From contig NC_030684.2 of the NCBI RefSeq assembly GCF_000004195.4, forward strand, positions 70,663,392 to 70,727,391: a stretch of DNA of 64,000 bases, in the 5' to 3' direction. Both the position numbers and the translations under genes were made by a program. The notes beneath the pieces are model-generated. The model saw nothing but the letters and a program-made list of their open reading frames with translations. It ran no database searches and was not told the DNA's origin. The number at the start of each line of letters is the position of its first letter. Within the stretch, counting starts at the first letter, position 1. This DNA comes from Xenopus tropicalis. Taxonomy: Eukaryota; Chordata; Amphibia; Anura; Pipidae. This document shows, piece by piece, positions 45,765 through 57,089 of the stretch.

Positions 45765-48700
45765 CTATAAAAGGAGAGAAAGGAGACAGAAGAACTTTTG
45801 CTAAATCAGAAGGAAATTTTATTTACTTAAAAACACAGAAATAGCAAACTACCTGATTGACGTATATGACATGCCTTTACATTGTGTACCCTATAATATA
45901 TAAGCACAGATTGTTTATAAGAAGACATTTTCTATTTACACACATCCAAAGATGATTTTTGGAGACTCCAATCTTTGTAAATAGGTGGAATAATAGTGGG
46001 ACTGGCATCATAACTTCTAGTAAGTTTTTTTTAAATAAATACACAGAAGTAAGGATGCTGAATACAGACTGAATGGTAATTTACTCTCAGTAACATTATT
46101 TACATCACTGAACCCCAACCCTAATTTGCATATTCTTGCATATTCAAGAAAATTGCCTTATCTGAATTAAAATGTCACTTCAACTGTCCAGTGCATTAAA
46201 GTCTCGATTTTAAAGGTGACATATTATGTAAAAACCAAGAATGCGCCAGTGCATTATACTTATATTGCATGCTGATTTATTAAAAAGTTCTACAAATCCT
46301 ACTAGCGCATCCCATCTGTTCCACTTCCTGCTGCCTCCTTTTCCAGGCTGTGCAGGGGAGCTTGTGGCACTCTGCACTGTAGGATAGGAACCAATCAGCA
46401 GCTAGGTTAACCTCATAGGGAACTAAAGTAAACAAACACCTAAAATGTGATATTCTCGCATCTTGACGGCCTTTTTGCACGCTAAAGAAGGCCATACATA
46501 AGCAGCCTCAGCTTGCTGATTTGGCTGCTTATTTGTCTGTGTATGTGGCTCACTGATGGGCCTACCTGATTGATTTCTTTCCAGGTTTGAGGTTCCCAAC
46601 AGATGAAGACCATTTTAATGAACCAAAGTGATCCTCATCCAATAAGATTTTCAAACCTGCCTGAGACCTAGGTTTTGTCAGCCCCACTGGATGATCCAAT
46701 TACTGTCCCTAGAGTCAACGTTTGGATAAGCCCTATTTGGGCCAACATGTGGATGGACAAATCAGACCCAGATCTGGTTGTTTGGCAGCCTTGCCAAACA
46801 GATATACCAAAAAAAATATTAGAAATTGCTAGTCCTTTGGGATATTAATCCTTTCACAGTCACTTAGCAGTACTAGAAGTTGCACAACACTAAAACAGAT
46901 CAGCACCTATGGCAACAGAGAAACCAGAAACTAATATAGTGTAGTAAGAGCAATCACTTGTACTTAGCACCCAGTGTTGCAAAGAAAGTTGTTTGAAGGT
47001 GTATTTCCCCTTTAAATCTAAAGTGTATAGATAGAGATGTTCATAAAGACACCAATATTTAGTCCAGTAGCCTCCACCCTTCAGAAAAGTGCCAGACATC
47101 ACCTTTACTTGCAGGCAGAACCACAAGGGAAATACACACGCCTGCATGACTCTCATTTAGACTGAACTGGAACACTGCGATTTTACATAACTATATGTGA
47201 CTGACTGAAGTTAATGTGAGTGCAATATAAGCTTTTAAAATTATTTATTATATTTTTAATGGTATTACACTTTTAGACGTTTTATATCTTTTATTGGAAT
47301 TTGCAGATACTTACATGCAACATTTTAGACCACTAGTCTGTAAGTAGGCACTTCTGCTGAAGGGCGGAGGCTACATGACTGAATACTTATGCCTTTTTGA
47401 ACATCTATATCCGTATACTTTAGGATTTAAAGGGTGAAACACGAATATGAAAAACTTAAAAAGAGTAATGGCACACAGGACAATTTGGAGCAATTTGCCC
47501 CTCCAATTTGTGTGGTTTTGTTCCCAGCCTACAGAGCTAAAAAAAACTGAAGTGACAAAATTCAAATCTCCCCAGATGCCATTACCCTGAAGAAATGTTG
47601 AGGTCAAAATACATACTGAAATGGCGATCATAAATGAATATATCTTACCTCTCAGGATTAAAACCTGCTGGGGCTTTGATAAGCCATACTTCTAAGTCAG
47701 GATCAGAAGTTACCGTACCTTCACACACAGCCACAGGCTTAAAGTTCAAGGGGCACTGAAAGCTTTCTTTTCCTCCTAGAAGGGTATAGACATTGTGTTA
47801 TTGTTATATTTATAGTATGTGCATCTGTGTTTAACAGTCTGCTAATAGCCCAAGTTCAAAGTGTATCATGTTGAATTTTGTTTTTTGATGCTACCATATC
47901 ATAAACTTCTTCTATATGGAGTCAGTAACCCTTTTACCACAGTTAATCATTTGTTGCACAGACATCCCAAATGTAAGCAGTTGTGCCGGTTTCAGAATAC
48001 TGACTTAAAGGAAAAGTAACACCAAAAAGTGAAAATGTATAAAAAAAAAGTGTAAATATTATGTACTGTTGCAGAAACATTACCACAGTTTATACAACAA
48101 AGCTGGTGTGTAGCACAGGGGTAACTAAATAAACTGAAATCAGACTAAGCAGCACAGATTACATAGATAACCTCAGTAAAATACCTTTGTACATTTAAAT
48201 TCTTTTATTTTTTTGTGTCACTGGCAGTGAAATAAATATACACAAAACTGCCTGTATGTTATAGTAACCATTTCCCTTGATTTGCCAAATGAACGGACAG
48301 AGAACAAAAGCAATTGGCTGAGTTGGTAGCTGGACCCTCCCACCCATAGCCAGTTTAGGGTGCAGTGTACCAGGCACATCAGTACTCTGCTGTTGGCTAG
48401 AACCATGTGCATGGCCTTTTCAGGAAACTTAAAAGAGAAGGGCCATACCAGAGAAAGCTAATTTTGGGTTGCACATTGAGAGGCCCTATCCATAAAAGTT
48501 GTACATGTGCCCTAAAATAAGGCACGAACCAAGTCAGCAACTTTAGTATTTGGCCAAATGACGGTCGGGTAGGCCCTATACAAAACTACCTCTAACATAC
48601 CTAACAACGCTATTGTTTAGAATGAGCGAGTCCTAAATTTTAATTGGTAAATATATTAAAAGCCTGTGATGACCCTTTTGGTAGGGTTTCCACCTCATCC

Positions 48701-49970
48701 TGCCTAAGTCCAGGGTTGGACTGGGGGGTGAAGGGCCCACAGGGGCCGGCCGGGTCCCCTAACCTGCCCCCCCCCCCCAAGGTCCTCCCGAGTGCGTAAA
48801 TGTAATGCGTCAGGGGAGGTGTGGATGGGCAGGGGGAGTGCTGGCAAGGGTCGGGTCTGGGCCGCCGGGGCCCACCGGGATTTTTCCCAGTGTCCCAGCG
48901 GCCCAGTCCGACCATGCCTAAATCAAACAGTTATTAAACCAACATTTTGAACTGCTATTTACCGATTACTTTCGATACATGCTACTGAATACATTGATTA
49001 CTCTGCAGCATTACAGCCTGGATCTTTACCAATTACTAAGTTGCAATTTAGGACACAAATATATTAAAGTGGAGCTCAACGTTTTTGAAAAGTAAATATA
49101 ATTTCAAGCAGCTTTGCAATATACATCAATTAAAAATATGAAGACTTTTCATGATTTTAATGTATTAATATGGTTTGGAACAGTTACCTAAGCCGACTAA
49201 GACAGAAAGTAGACAGTCAGTCTTCAGCCTGCATCCTACAGGGGATGGCAATAAAGAAAGGAGCATCACAGTGCCAGGATTTCAAATTATGCAAAAAGAG
49301 AAGAGCTGTTTTGCAGCTGGATTTCCGCATATAAAAATGGTATTTATCCATACTTTTTGAAGGAACAGGTTACAGCAATAGGTATATTAGGGGTTTCGGT
49401 ATTGAGTGGGGCTCTTTATCCAATTTTGCTTTGGAAGCCAAAGTCTAGTTCTAAAGGGATAAAGTGGCTTCTATCAGCGCTGCGGAATATGCTGGCACTT
49501 TATAAATAAATGTTAATAATAATAATAATACTAACTCGGGCACACACAGGCAGCATTTTGGAATAATGCAGCACAATCTGTCCCCATGCATGGGACTTAT
49601 TCCCAGGATACAGACAGGCAGGTCTGTGCTATGCCTGACGACACCATAGATAAAGTAAAAGTAAAGGAGTTTCATTGCCAGGCATTCATCGGCCCACCAT
49701 TATTATGGTGTATGGAACATTCCCTTCTGACGTGAATTTAACGCTGATAAATGAAAGCGATATAGATCCCCACAAAGCACATGTACGCACCACCTCCCGA
49801 AGTATCACAAGCAATATAAATAATATATCATAAGAGGCACGTTATTATGGCCCGGAGAGGTCAGACTGCGCCACACACATATAATCAGTAACACCCCACA
49901 CAGAGAGCTATAGTTTGACACCCAAAAACGCGTGTATGGAGGGAGCTGCCATCTTACCAGGCACTTCCAT
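45377..49970 (-). CDS. polr1g: RNA polymerase I subunit G (CD3EAP / PAF49 / Rpa34 family), whole coding span
   Basis: Three - strand exons (49958-49970, 47649-47775, 45377-45764) join to 175 residues. The protein pairs with POLR1E (PAF53) as the Rpa49-Rpa34.5-like module that supports RNA polymerase I initiation and elongation in the nucleolus. Recognisable features are SFQCPLNFKP (9-18), LEVWLIKAPAGFNPES (32-47), the RFPLAG segment (52-57) matching VPLSG in human, a middle of short beta-like strands, the LHPIPDRLPRTVPEGLKLRYCPFG block matching human LQPIPA...IPPGLRPRFCAFG, and a Lys-rich end (KKKKKKRKR, 160-168). Human POLR1G is about 510 residues because of a long repetitive Lys-rich tail. 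Here the protein stops after the first basic patch, nearer to yeast Rpa34 in size. Confidence 0.93.
45765..47648. other. polr1g intron 2
   Basis: No gene. Contains repeat fragments: an AAAGGTGACATATTATG type at about 46212-46490 and a GGCCATACATAAGC type at about 46490-46800. Confidence 0.6.
47649..47775 (-). CDS. polr1g: polr1g coding exon 2
   Basis: 127 bases, residues 5-47. Acceptor CTTCTAG|GA and donor GAGAG|GTAAGA, phases 1 and 2. Contains CPLNFKP and the VWLIKAPAGF core motif of the family. Confidence 0.95.
47776..49957. other. polr1g intron 1
   Basis: No gene. Contains a MITE edge CTTAAAGGAAAAGTAACACC (48005), a dispersed repeat rich in GGCCC at about 48710-48915 with a C-run at 48768-48778, and the inverted frog repeat text 'cagcgctgcggaatatgctggc' with an (AAT)n tail at about 49474-49530. 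Confidence 0.55.
49958..49970 (-). CDS. polr1g: polr1g coding exon 1 (13 coding bases)
   Basis: ATG (49970-49968) in an ideal context, GCCGCCATGG. It is followed by GAA GTG CCT G and the donor GTAAGAT. The phase-1 G joins exon 2 to read MEVPGGKESF; human starts MEEPQ. The surrounding 100 bases are CpG-richer than the background. Confidence 0.9.
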
Positions 49971-50040
49971 GGCGGCGCTCTGTATAACACGGGCCTGTGC
50001 ATCACGGTGCAACGTCATATCCGGCTACTATGTTTTTGAG

Positions 50041-51425
50041 TATTTTAGGGTACATCGCTCCAATAGTATAGGTATAAATTAGGTATAGGTTTTTATGGCT
50101 ACGGCATATTTGTTGAGAGGAAACTGGCAACCCATAGCCGGCTTCTTAAAGGCACTTTTATAGCGGGACTCTGGCTGAGCATCCTGGGAACTGTAGTTTG
50201 GACTCGGTCCAAATATTAGTTCTCATTGTCAGTAATATAAGAGGAAAAGTTAAGTTAAGTCTAGTGATGTTAAAAGTCAGAATGATACTTTTGGATTCAA
50301 GAAAGTGCTGTATAATTCTCAGTTTTGCCTACCTGACTGTAACCTGATATTTTATCTGAGAAAGTGCAGCCTAAAGCATGTACATATACTCAACAACATG
50401 CAATGCCAAGTCTACTTTTAATATGGTTATGTCTTATATTTTTAATTAGATACATTATTTTTTATAATTTGAATTAATGTGACATTTATTTACCTTTTGC
50501 AAGTTTAAGTGCACAAAAAAGGGCATATAACATCACTAAGCACTATTTATAAGGATATATTTTACAGGATATTCATGGCATTTGTGTATTATTGTCCTGT
50601 GTGATATATTAACCAACAAACATGTATTATCATTTGTTTTAGATCAAAGTTGACCCAATTGGGAAATGACCAACATCCATGACATGAATATAACTGTCAA
50701 GTTTGTTCACTTACAAGCATCCAAAAGCTTGTATTGCGCAACAGTATCTTTATGTTTATGGCCTTGTTACACATTTTACTTATTTTATATCAATAGGGGT
50801 ATGAGAGCTAGGGTGCGGTTGATCTGGGGCTTATGGTCAGCTAGTCACAGATTCTCCAAATTAGATCCTCTGTGCTTACTACAAAGCAGAAGTGAGTAGC
50901 CTATTCTGCTTGGCCAATGAGGATGCAGCTCTCTTCTATGTTGTTCAGTTTGTTACACATGGATGGTTATTTCTTATCCTGCACATTCAAGGGCTGGATT
51001 AAAAGACAATCATTATGTCATACAAATAAGTCAAAGACTTTGGGTGCCATAAAATTCCTTTAGGGGGCCCACATCCTACCCACAGGCTTCCAGTAGGACA
51101 GCCCTGTTCTACACAATTAGTGCTTCCAAATGGGACAGGAAAAAGCAGCATAATTGTAAAAACAGCCCATGAGGCATCCAAAACTTTAGTTTCATGATAA
51201 ATGGACTTTCTAAATTAGAGGGTGTACTGTTCTGTATAAATGTATATGTTACATATAGTTTACAATTTACTAAACTATTTACTACACTTAACCTCAACCT
51301 ATGCCTCTGGTTTACATCATGCATTATTGCTGCTGTTTTCCACATGTCCACTAGATGTCATCCTTATCTAACATTTATTTTACATGCATAAACAAGTTCT
51401 CATGCTAGTTAAAAATAATAAAAAA
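50041..51425. other. Upstream flank of polr1g, no gene seen
   Basis: Promoter-proximal sequence to about 50250, then AT-rich intergenic DNA without recognised exons. Confidence 0.5.
50179..50200 (-). promoter_or_regulatory. polr1g: ZNF143/SBS-type promoter motif of polr1g
   Basis: On the - strand the sequence reads AAACTACAGTTCCCAGGATG, a close match to the known ZNF143 (SBS2) consensus ACTACAATTCCCAGAATGC. It lies about 210 bp upstream of the polr1g start codon, as is common in housekeeping promoters. Confidence 0.75.
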
Positions 51426-51600
51426 AAGCACACAAATACAAGAGTATTGTAGAAATGATACCTATATTGGCTAACAATAAAAATACATTGCAAGTTTTCA
51501 GCGCTTTAAGGCCCCTTCATCAGGCAAAATACAAATGAAAACTGGAATGGCACAACATTTGTTTTTTTTCTGACGAAGGGGGCCTTAGAGCTCTTCATCC
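51425..51600 (-). mobile_element. Penelope-type 3' tail fragment with hammerhead-like motif
   Basis: On the - strand it reads CTGATGAAGGGGCCTTAAAG then GCTGAAAACTTGCAATG, then a conserved tail ('ttattgttagccaatataggtatc'). It recurs at 55085-55185. Immediately after it a related inverted stretch CTGACGAAGGGGGCCTTAGAG lies at about 51571-51592. The assignment to Penelope terminal repeats rests on the hammerhead-like core and is inferred. Confidence 0.5.
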
Positions 51601-52378
51601 TCTCCTTAATACAGTGCAGTCGTCCTGTCCCCTTCGCAGAAAAGCACCCCCAAAGCATGATGTTACCACCCCCATGCTTCACAGTAGGGATGGTGTTCTT
51701 GGGATGCAACTATTTTTCCTCCAAACACAGTGAGTGAAGTTTAGACCAAAAAGTTCTACTTTGGTCTCATCTGACCACATGACTTTCTCCAAAGCCTCCT
51801 CTGGATCAACCAGATGGTCATTGGCAAACTTCAGACGGCCTGGACATGTGATGACTTGAGCAGGGGAACCTTCCGTGCAATGCATAATTTGAAACCATGA
51901 CGGCGTAGTGTTCTACCAACAGTGACCTTTGAAACTGTGGTCCCAGCAATCTTCATGTCATTGACCAGCTCCTCCCTTGTAGTTCTGGGCTGATTCCTCA
52001 CCTTTCTTATCATCAGTGATACCCCACGAGGTGAGATCTTGCATGGGCCCCAGTCCTAGGGAGACTGACAGTTGTCTTTAGCCTCTTCCATTTTCTAACA
52101 ATTGCTCCAACAGTTGATCTATCTGCACCCGAGCGTATCTCATTCATAACAGGTCTTTGAGAGCCAGAATTCTTGCTGATTGCCAGGTGTTCAAATACTT
52201 ATGTGCAGCAGTGCAATACAAATAAATTCTTTAAAAATCATACAATGTGATTTCCTGAATTTTTTTTTAAATGCTGTCTCTCACAGTGGGAATGCACCTA
52301 CAATGTGAATTTCAGACCCCTCCATGATTTTTAAGTAGAAAATTGCAGGGTGTTCAAATACTTATGTTCCTCTCTGTA
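51600..52378 (-). mobile_element. Tc1/mariner element, truncated and broken transposase
   Basis: The - strand begins at about 52378 with TACAGAGAGGAACATAAGTA as the terminal repeat. A leader follows, then transposase pieces in different frames: a helix-turn-helix segment ([20 protein letters not shown], 51831-52013) and a catalytic-core piece with VMWSDETKVELFG and [18 protein letters not shown] (51605-51885). The C-terminal third and the other terminal repeat are missing, where the sequence changes to the Penelope-type tail. Confidence 0.88.
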
Positions 52379-52620
52379 TTTAAATTAAATAATAAATTAT
52401 TAATTTATTATTTAAAAGGGATTATTATTAATTAAAAGGGATGAGGTGAGAACTTGAGTTCCTAAGCACTGAGAAGTAGCTAACCAATAATCATTAAGTG
52501 GCAGGTTAATGTAAACAGCTGGTGTATCAGACAGGTAAAAAAATCAACTCGCTTACATTTCCTGGAGATTTTTTTTCTTTGTGCCCAATTTTTGTCCAAG
52601 GTCAGGTTATTAAAAAAATA

Positions 52621-53281
52621 AACTCAACGATATGGAAATCCGGAGCGCATAAAAAAGGGAACAAAAGAAAAAATGATAGTGTGGCAACGTTTATATAAAA
52701 TGATTCCTTAACCCCGTATAAAGTGTTACTTGTGCTCAATAGATTAACATTCACACCAGGGTGCAGTACCACTAACTGCTTACCAGATGGCAGTGTTGTT
52801 GAAGCAAAACAAACATGATGTTTTCATTTGCAGAATGTAGCCAAATGAACGGATATTGTATCCTTGAAGTGGAACGCAACTGTATCAACGTGCAGACCAA
52901 GAATGGTTATCCTCTTGCAGGCTGTGGCTGTAACCTCAATAAGGCACACAAAGAGAAGAACCGCCACTGGTGCAATATTATTTATTAAAAAACAACTAAA
53001 TAAAGAATAAAACTTACAAAGGTAGTGTGATACAGGAGCTCAATGTCCACAAAAGCCCAACGCGTTTTGTGTACTTGCCGGTACACTTCCTCAGGAGCAA
53101 AGATCAAATGGTCAGTTAGTGGGCACTGCACCCTGGTGTGAATGTTAATCTATTGAGCACAAGTAACACTTTATACGGGGTTAAGGAATCACTTTATATA
53201 AATGTTGCCACACTATCATTTTTTCTTTGCTTTTGTTTTGTTCCCTTTTTTATGCGCTCCGGATTTACATATCGTTGAGTC
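52621..53281. repeat. Large inverted repeat, arms about 160 bp
   Basis: The left arm (52621-52780) and right arm (about 53115-53281) are reverse complements at over 90 percent by eye; both contain 'ttaaccccgtataaagtg' and 'aatagattaacattcacacc'. The main difference is a small indel in an A-rich part. The 330-bp centre includes a hammerhead-like motif (53065-53094). It probably derives from inverted terminal repeats of a retroelement, perhaps Penelope. Confidence 0.85.
53065..53094 (-). ncRNA. Hammerhead-like ribozyme motif, degenerate
   Basis: The - strand reads CTGAGGA, then a perfect 6-bp stem (GTGTAC / GTACAC, positions 53086-53081 and 53074-53069) with loop TTCC-adjacent CGGCAA, then AAAAC where an active core needs GAAAC. 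CUGANGA is intact. The change G12 to A predicts weak or no cleavage. Confidence 0.45.
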
Positions 53282-54213
53282 TTTTCGAGACCCAGTCAAA
53301 GGGGTTGTTCTTAGACGGAGCTGCAGTAAAGAAACTTATAAACACAAACATTTGGTTCACGTAAGATTGGATACTTCATCACATCTGAGCGCTGAGGACC
53401 TTTGGTATTGTATTTTACCTCACTGCAAACTTCTATTAAAAAAATAAAGCTTGCCTGATTTAGGTGGTGTTTTTTTTTTGTGTAAAATGATATTGAAAAC
53501 AATTCAGCACAAAGAACAAAAAGGAACGGATACCAGAAAATATATTCCCCAAGCATCTACGCATCATAAATAACCCCCCTGATCTGTAATTTGGGATAAA
53601 CGCATCCATTGGATAGATGCCCAGTTACCCAGATCACGACACATTGCAGCCATTGGACCAAATCAGCTACATCACCTTAAAGCCAACCCTGATACTACAG
53701 ATAGTATATCTTGATTAAAGATCAGCACTGTTTTACAGGAGCACTAACGCCAAATATGAAAAGTAATAATTTTACAGGACTCGTGTTTAATATCAGCACT
53801 GCTGTGTTCTTACATCTCTTATCTATTGTCTATACAAAGCCAACTCTGTGTTCAGTGGCTTAACTTTTGGTTAATGCTGGCGCTTTTCATCCTCCTGAAT
53901 AACACACAAAATTGCATCCTGCGGCTCCTTTTAACTTGAACTGGATAAAGTATTTGTTCTTTCCAGCATTACCTGGTAACTTTGTGTGCTTTGCATTTGT
54001 CAGGGTTGTGTCACTGTCATTAGTCTTAGATAACACATAAACTGCCCCAAACGCCCTGGTTGGAAAGCTACAGATATTTTCACATACAAATTAAATGTTT
54101 TCTATACACTGTGCAAAATCATTTAAAGTACAGACTAGATACATCCGGATGATATTTTTATGGCATCTCCACAAGCTGCTTTTAGGGACTTAAAAAAAAT
54201 CATTAAATTATTA
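53282..54213. other. Intergenic, no gene seen
   Basis: The reading frame crossing from the inverted repeat (53202-53447) is not recognised. The rest is AT-rich DNA. Confidence 0.4.
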
Positions 54214-54531
54214 GTACAGGGATGAGATCCATTATCCAGAAACCCGTTATCCAGAAAGTTCCGAATTACAGAAAAACCCATCTGCTATAGACTCCATTAT
54301 AAGCAAATAATTCTAATTTTTAAATATGATTTCCTTTTTCACTGTAATAATAAAACAGAACCATGTACTTGAACCCAACTAAGCTATAATTAATCCTTAT
54401 TGGGGGCAAAACAATTCTATTGGGCTTATTTAATGTTTAAATAATCTTTTAGTAGACTCATGGTATGGAGATCCAAATTACTGAAAGACCCCAGGTCCCG
54501 AGCATTCTGGATAATGGGTCCCATACATGTA
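54214..54531. mobile_element. MITE of the TACAGGTATAGGACC type
   Basis: Starts TACAGGGATGAGATCCATTA and ends GGGTCCCATACATGTA. Same family as 20913-21245, in the opposite orientation. Confidence 0.85.
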
Positions 54532-55084
54532 ATAAAAAATTTTAACTCCCGCTGTTCCATACTTGACATGTCAGACCTTTCTTCCTAATACCTACTTACC
54601 ATATTTTGACCAACCAGACCCTTGTCTGTCATGACCCCCCACCTTTTAATGTATGCCCCACTAATTCAAGGTCTACAAACTGCAACTCTGCTGTAATAAA
54701 ACAGGATAGTTATTTTTGGTATAAAAGTAAACAAGGACAGAGAAGGCTAGAAAGTTTGTTGCATTAGCTTAAAACATTTAAATTTATGCTATATAATGAC
54801 AGTATTTATTTGCTTTAAATTTAGCATTGAGTAACAGTCATGTCTCAGCAGTTATCCACATGAAGACTATATACCATGGTATCTCAAGATTAGCAACAGC
54901 AACAAAAACTACTAACTAGCAGGCATATTAAGAAACGAAAAAAAGAGCGAAGTGAGTAAAAAGAGAAAGAGGAAGAAGGTAGGCAGCAAGAGTAAGAACC
55001 ACTGTTGCAACCTGTTTAGTCACAAAACAAAAACTGTAGTACCGTGTTAGCCAGTGTCGAAAATATTAATATAATATAAACCCA
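54532..55084. other. Intergenic, no gene seen
   Basis: AT-rich, no recognised features. Confidence 0.4.
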
Positions 55085-55185
55085 CAAATACATTGTATTG
55101 TAGAAATTATACCTATATTGGCTAACAATAAAAGTACATTGCAAGCTTTCGGAGCTCTAAGGCCCCTTCACCAGGCAAAATACCT
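55085..55185 (-). mobile_element. Penelope-type tail fragment with hammerhead-like motif
   Basis: The - strand reads CTGGTGA (55174-55168), a GC-rich stem (GGGGC / GCTCC around CTTAGA), then GAAAGC (55150-55145) and the tail shared with 51425-51530. The core differs from CUGANGA by one base (A6 to G). Confidence 0.5.
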
Positions 55186-55966
55186 GTTTAGTGACACTGA
55201 GGTATTCTGTAGTCTAATAGGCAATGTCCCCAGATTTTTTCAAACTTGTTCAGGCGCCCTCTGCTCAAACAGGGAAAATTATAGGTGGAATGCCACTGGG
55301 GATTTGGCATATTCAAAGTCTATATCAAAAAGTTGACCACTTTCTCTAAAAGTCTATTTAAACCAGGACAGGCCCAAAGCACAAGCAAGAACGTACCTGA
55401 GCTCCCACACACTTAAAACATAGTTTATCTGGTTAAGGCCCATAGTATGGTGGCATATTGGTGTAAGATACATTCTACATATAATTCGGTACCAATTAAG
55501 AACATCATTGCCACCAGTTACAGAGGTTAGGTAGGAATGGGTGACGTTTTTAAATGTATACACTACAGTTTAGTATCCCATATGAAGGAATAGATCAAAG
55601 AATTAAACTCAGAGGGAAGGGATGCTATCACTATTGCCTACCACGTCCTGAAAGATGAGGGTACTTTTTGGGTGTCAATATATAGCCAGACAGATGTGCT
55701 TAAAGGCTTAATAGAAGTGTAACTATGCAGTCAAAGAGATAAACCAGATAAATGACATATAAACTATACACAGTTATTAAAAACAATGGGGACTTTGGAG
55801 TTCCTGTAGGTGTTGATATTTACAACAAAAGAAATAATGCAGCATGAATGTACCAGTAAACCTTTTTCACTTGCTGGGGTTATTTATGGGTAGACTATTG
55901 GAGTACTCAGATGTGCAGGCACACAAATATAGCACTTTATATAAAAGTTTTTTAATATATAGGGGC
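55186..55966. other. Intergenic, no gene seen
   Basis: No recognised coding or RNA feature. Confidence 0.4.
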
Positions 55967-56442
55967 TGATTTACTAATCCACAAATCCGAATCCCGAATG
56001 GGAAAAAATCGGATTGGAAACGAACTTTTTGCAACTTTTTCGTATTTTTTGCATTTTTTTCGTAGCCGTTACGACTTGCGCAAATTGTCGTGGCTTTTTC
56101 ATAGCCATTACAAATTTCGTGAATTGCCGCAACTTTTTTATAGCCATTATGACTTTCGTGAATTGTCGCAACTTTTTCATAGCCATTATGACTTTCGTGA
56201 ATTGTCGCAACTTTTTCATAGCCATTATGACTTTCGTGAATTGTCGCCACTTTTTCATAGCCATTATGACTTTCGTGAATTGTCGCCACTTTTTCATAGC
56301 CATTACGACTTTCGCGAATTGTCGCGACTTTTTCGTATTGAGCTTGAAAAATTTGCAACAATGTCGCAGAATACCGATCATTACGAAAAAAACGCATTCA
56401 GACACTTTACCGACATTCGTGGATTAGTAAATGTGCCCCATA
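55967..56442. mobile_element. MITE with internal 39-bp satellite
   Basis: Outer ends GGGGCTGATTTACTAATCCA and GGATTAGTAAATGTGCCCC form terminal inverted repeats. Between them lie about seven tandem 39-bp units. Confidence 0.8.
56060..56335. repeat. 39-bp tandem repeat, about seven units
   Basis: The unit is 'ttcatagccattatgactttcgtgaattgtcgcaacttt'-like, 39 bp. Because 39 is divisible by 3 and the unit lacks stops in several frames, reading frames of 137-176 codons stay open on both strands (FFIAIMTFVNCRN on one, EKVATIHESHNGY on the other). These are artefacts of the repeat, not genes. Confidence 0.9.
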
Positions 56443-57089
56443 GTGTTGCTATGATTGCCTTCCTGAAAATGTGCTTCATTACTTGTATCTATCGCATGTT
56501 GCAGTGAGGTTTTCAGTCACAGGAGGGCAGCATTGACAGGTGGAAGAGGTAATGATTTTTCATAGGTAAACACTCACACGAAAGATCGTTCCCACCCTCC
56601 ATTGACGTTCAGGACTTGAATCGAATCGTCAGATATGGAGGTACACACAATAGAAATTCTACCTCCACCTGGCGATTCAGCCCTGAACGTAGATTTTGAA
56701 TGGCGCCGTTCAAAATCTTTTAATCTGCCCAATTAACGAGTCGACCAATATCTGCATCCTTTTGCGATATCGGACGCTTTGTCGAGCCGCCGCCATACAT
56801 GCAACGAATATATTATCGGTGTGTGTATGGCTGGCTTTAATCTCCTGCAAACTTTTTCTCACTGGCAATAATGTAAATTAGCTGGTTGAAAAACATACGC
56901 ACCTCTAAATTGCCCAAAGTTTCCTTGCAAGGCAACTTCAGGCGATTTCGGAAAAACAAAGCATCAAATATGTTTTCTACTGGCAATTTACATTATTGCA
57001 AAGTATTGGTAAAAAATTTGCAGGAAATTAGTAGTCTACAGTAGAGAAGATTTATTGTGGATGGCTAATCTCCTTGTCTGTCATTGCCC
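56443..57089. other. Intergenic with MITE remnants
   Basis: Includes an old GGCCATACACACCG-type remnant at about 56565-56845 ('cgaaagatcgttcccacc', 'tatcggtgtgtgtatggc'). No gene. Confidence 0.45.

Noticed and set aside
56060..56335. Regular repeats that could suggest a CRISPR-like array
   Set aside because: Units are directly adjacent with no unique spacers, in vertebrate DNA. The same holds for 60521-60766.
55867..56507. Frames of up to 176 codons with 13-residue repeats on both strands
   Set aside because: Produced by a 39-bp tandem repeat inside a MITE; equally open on both strands.
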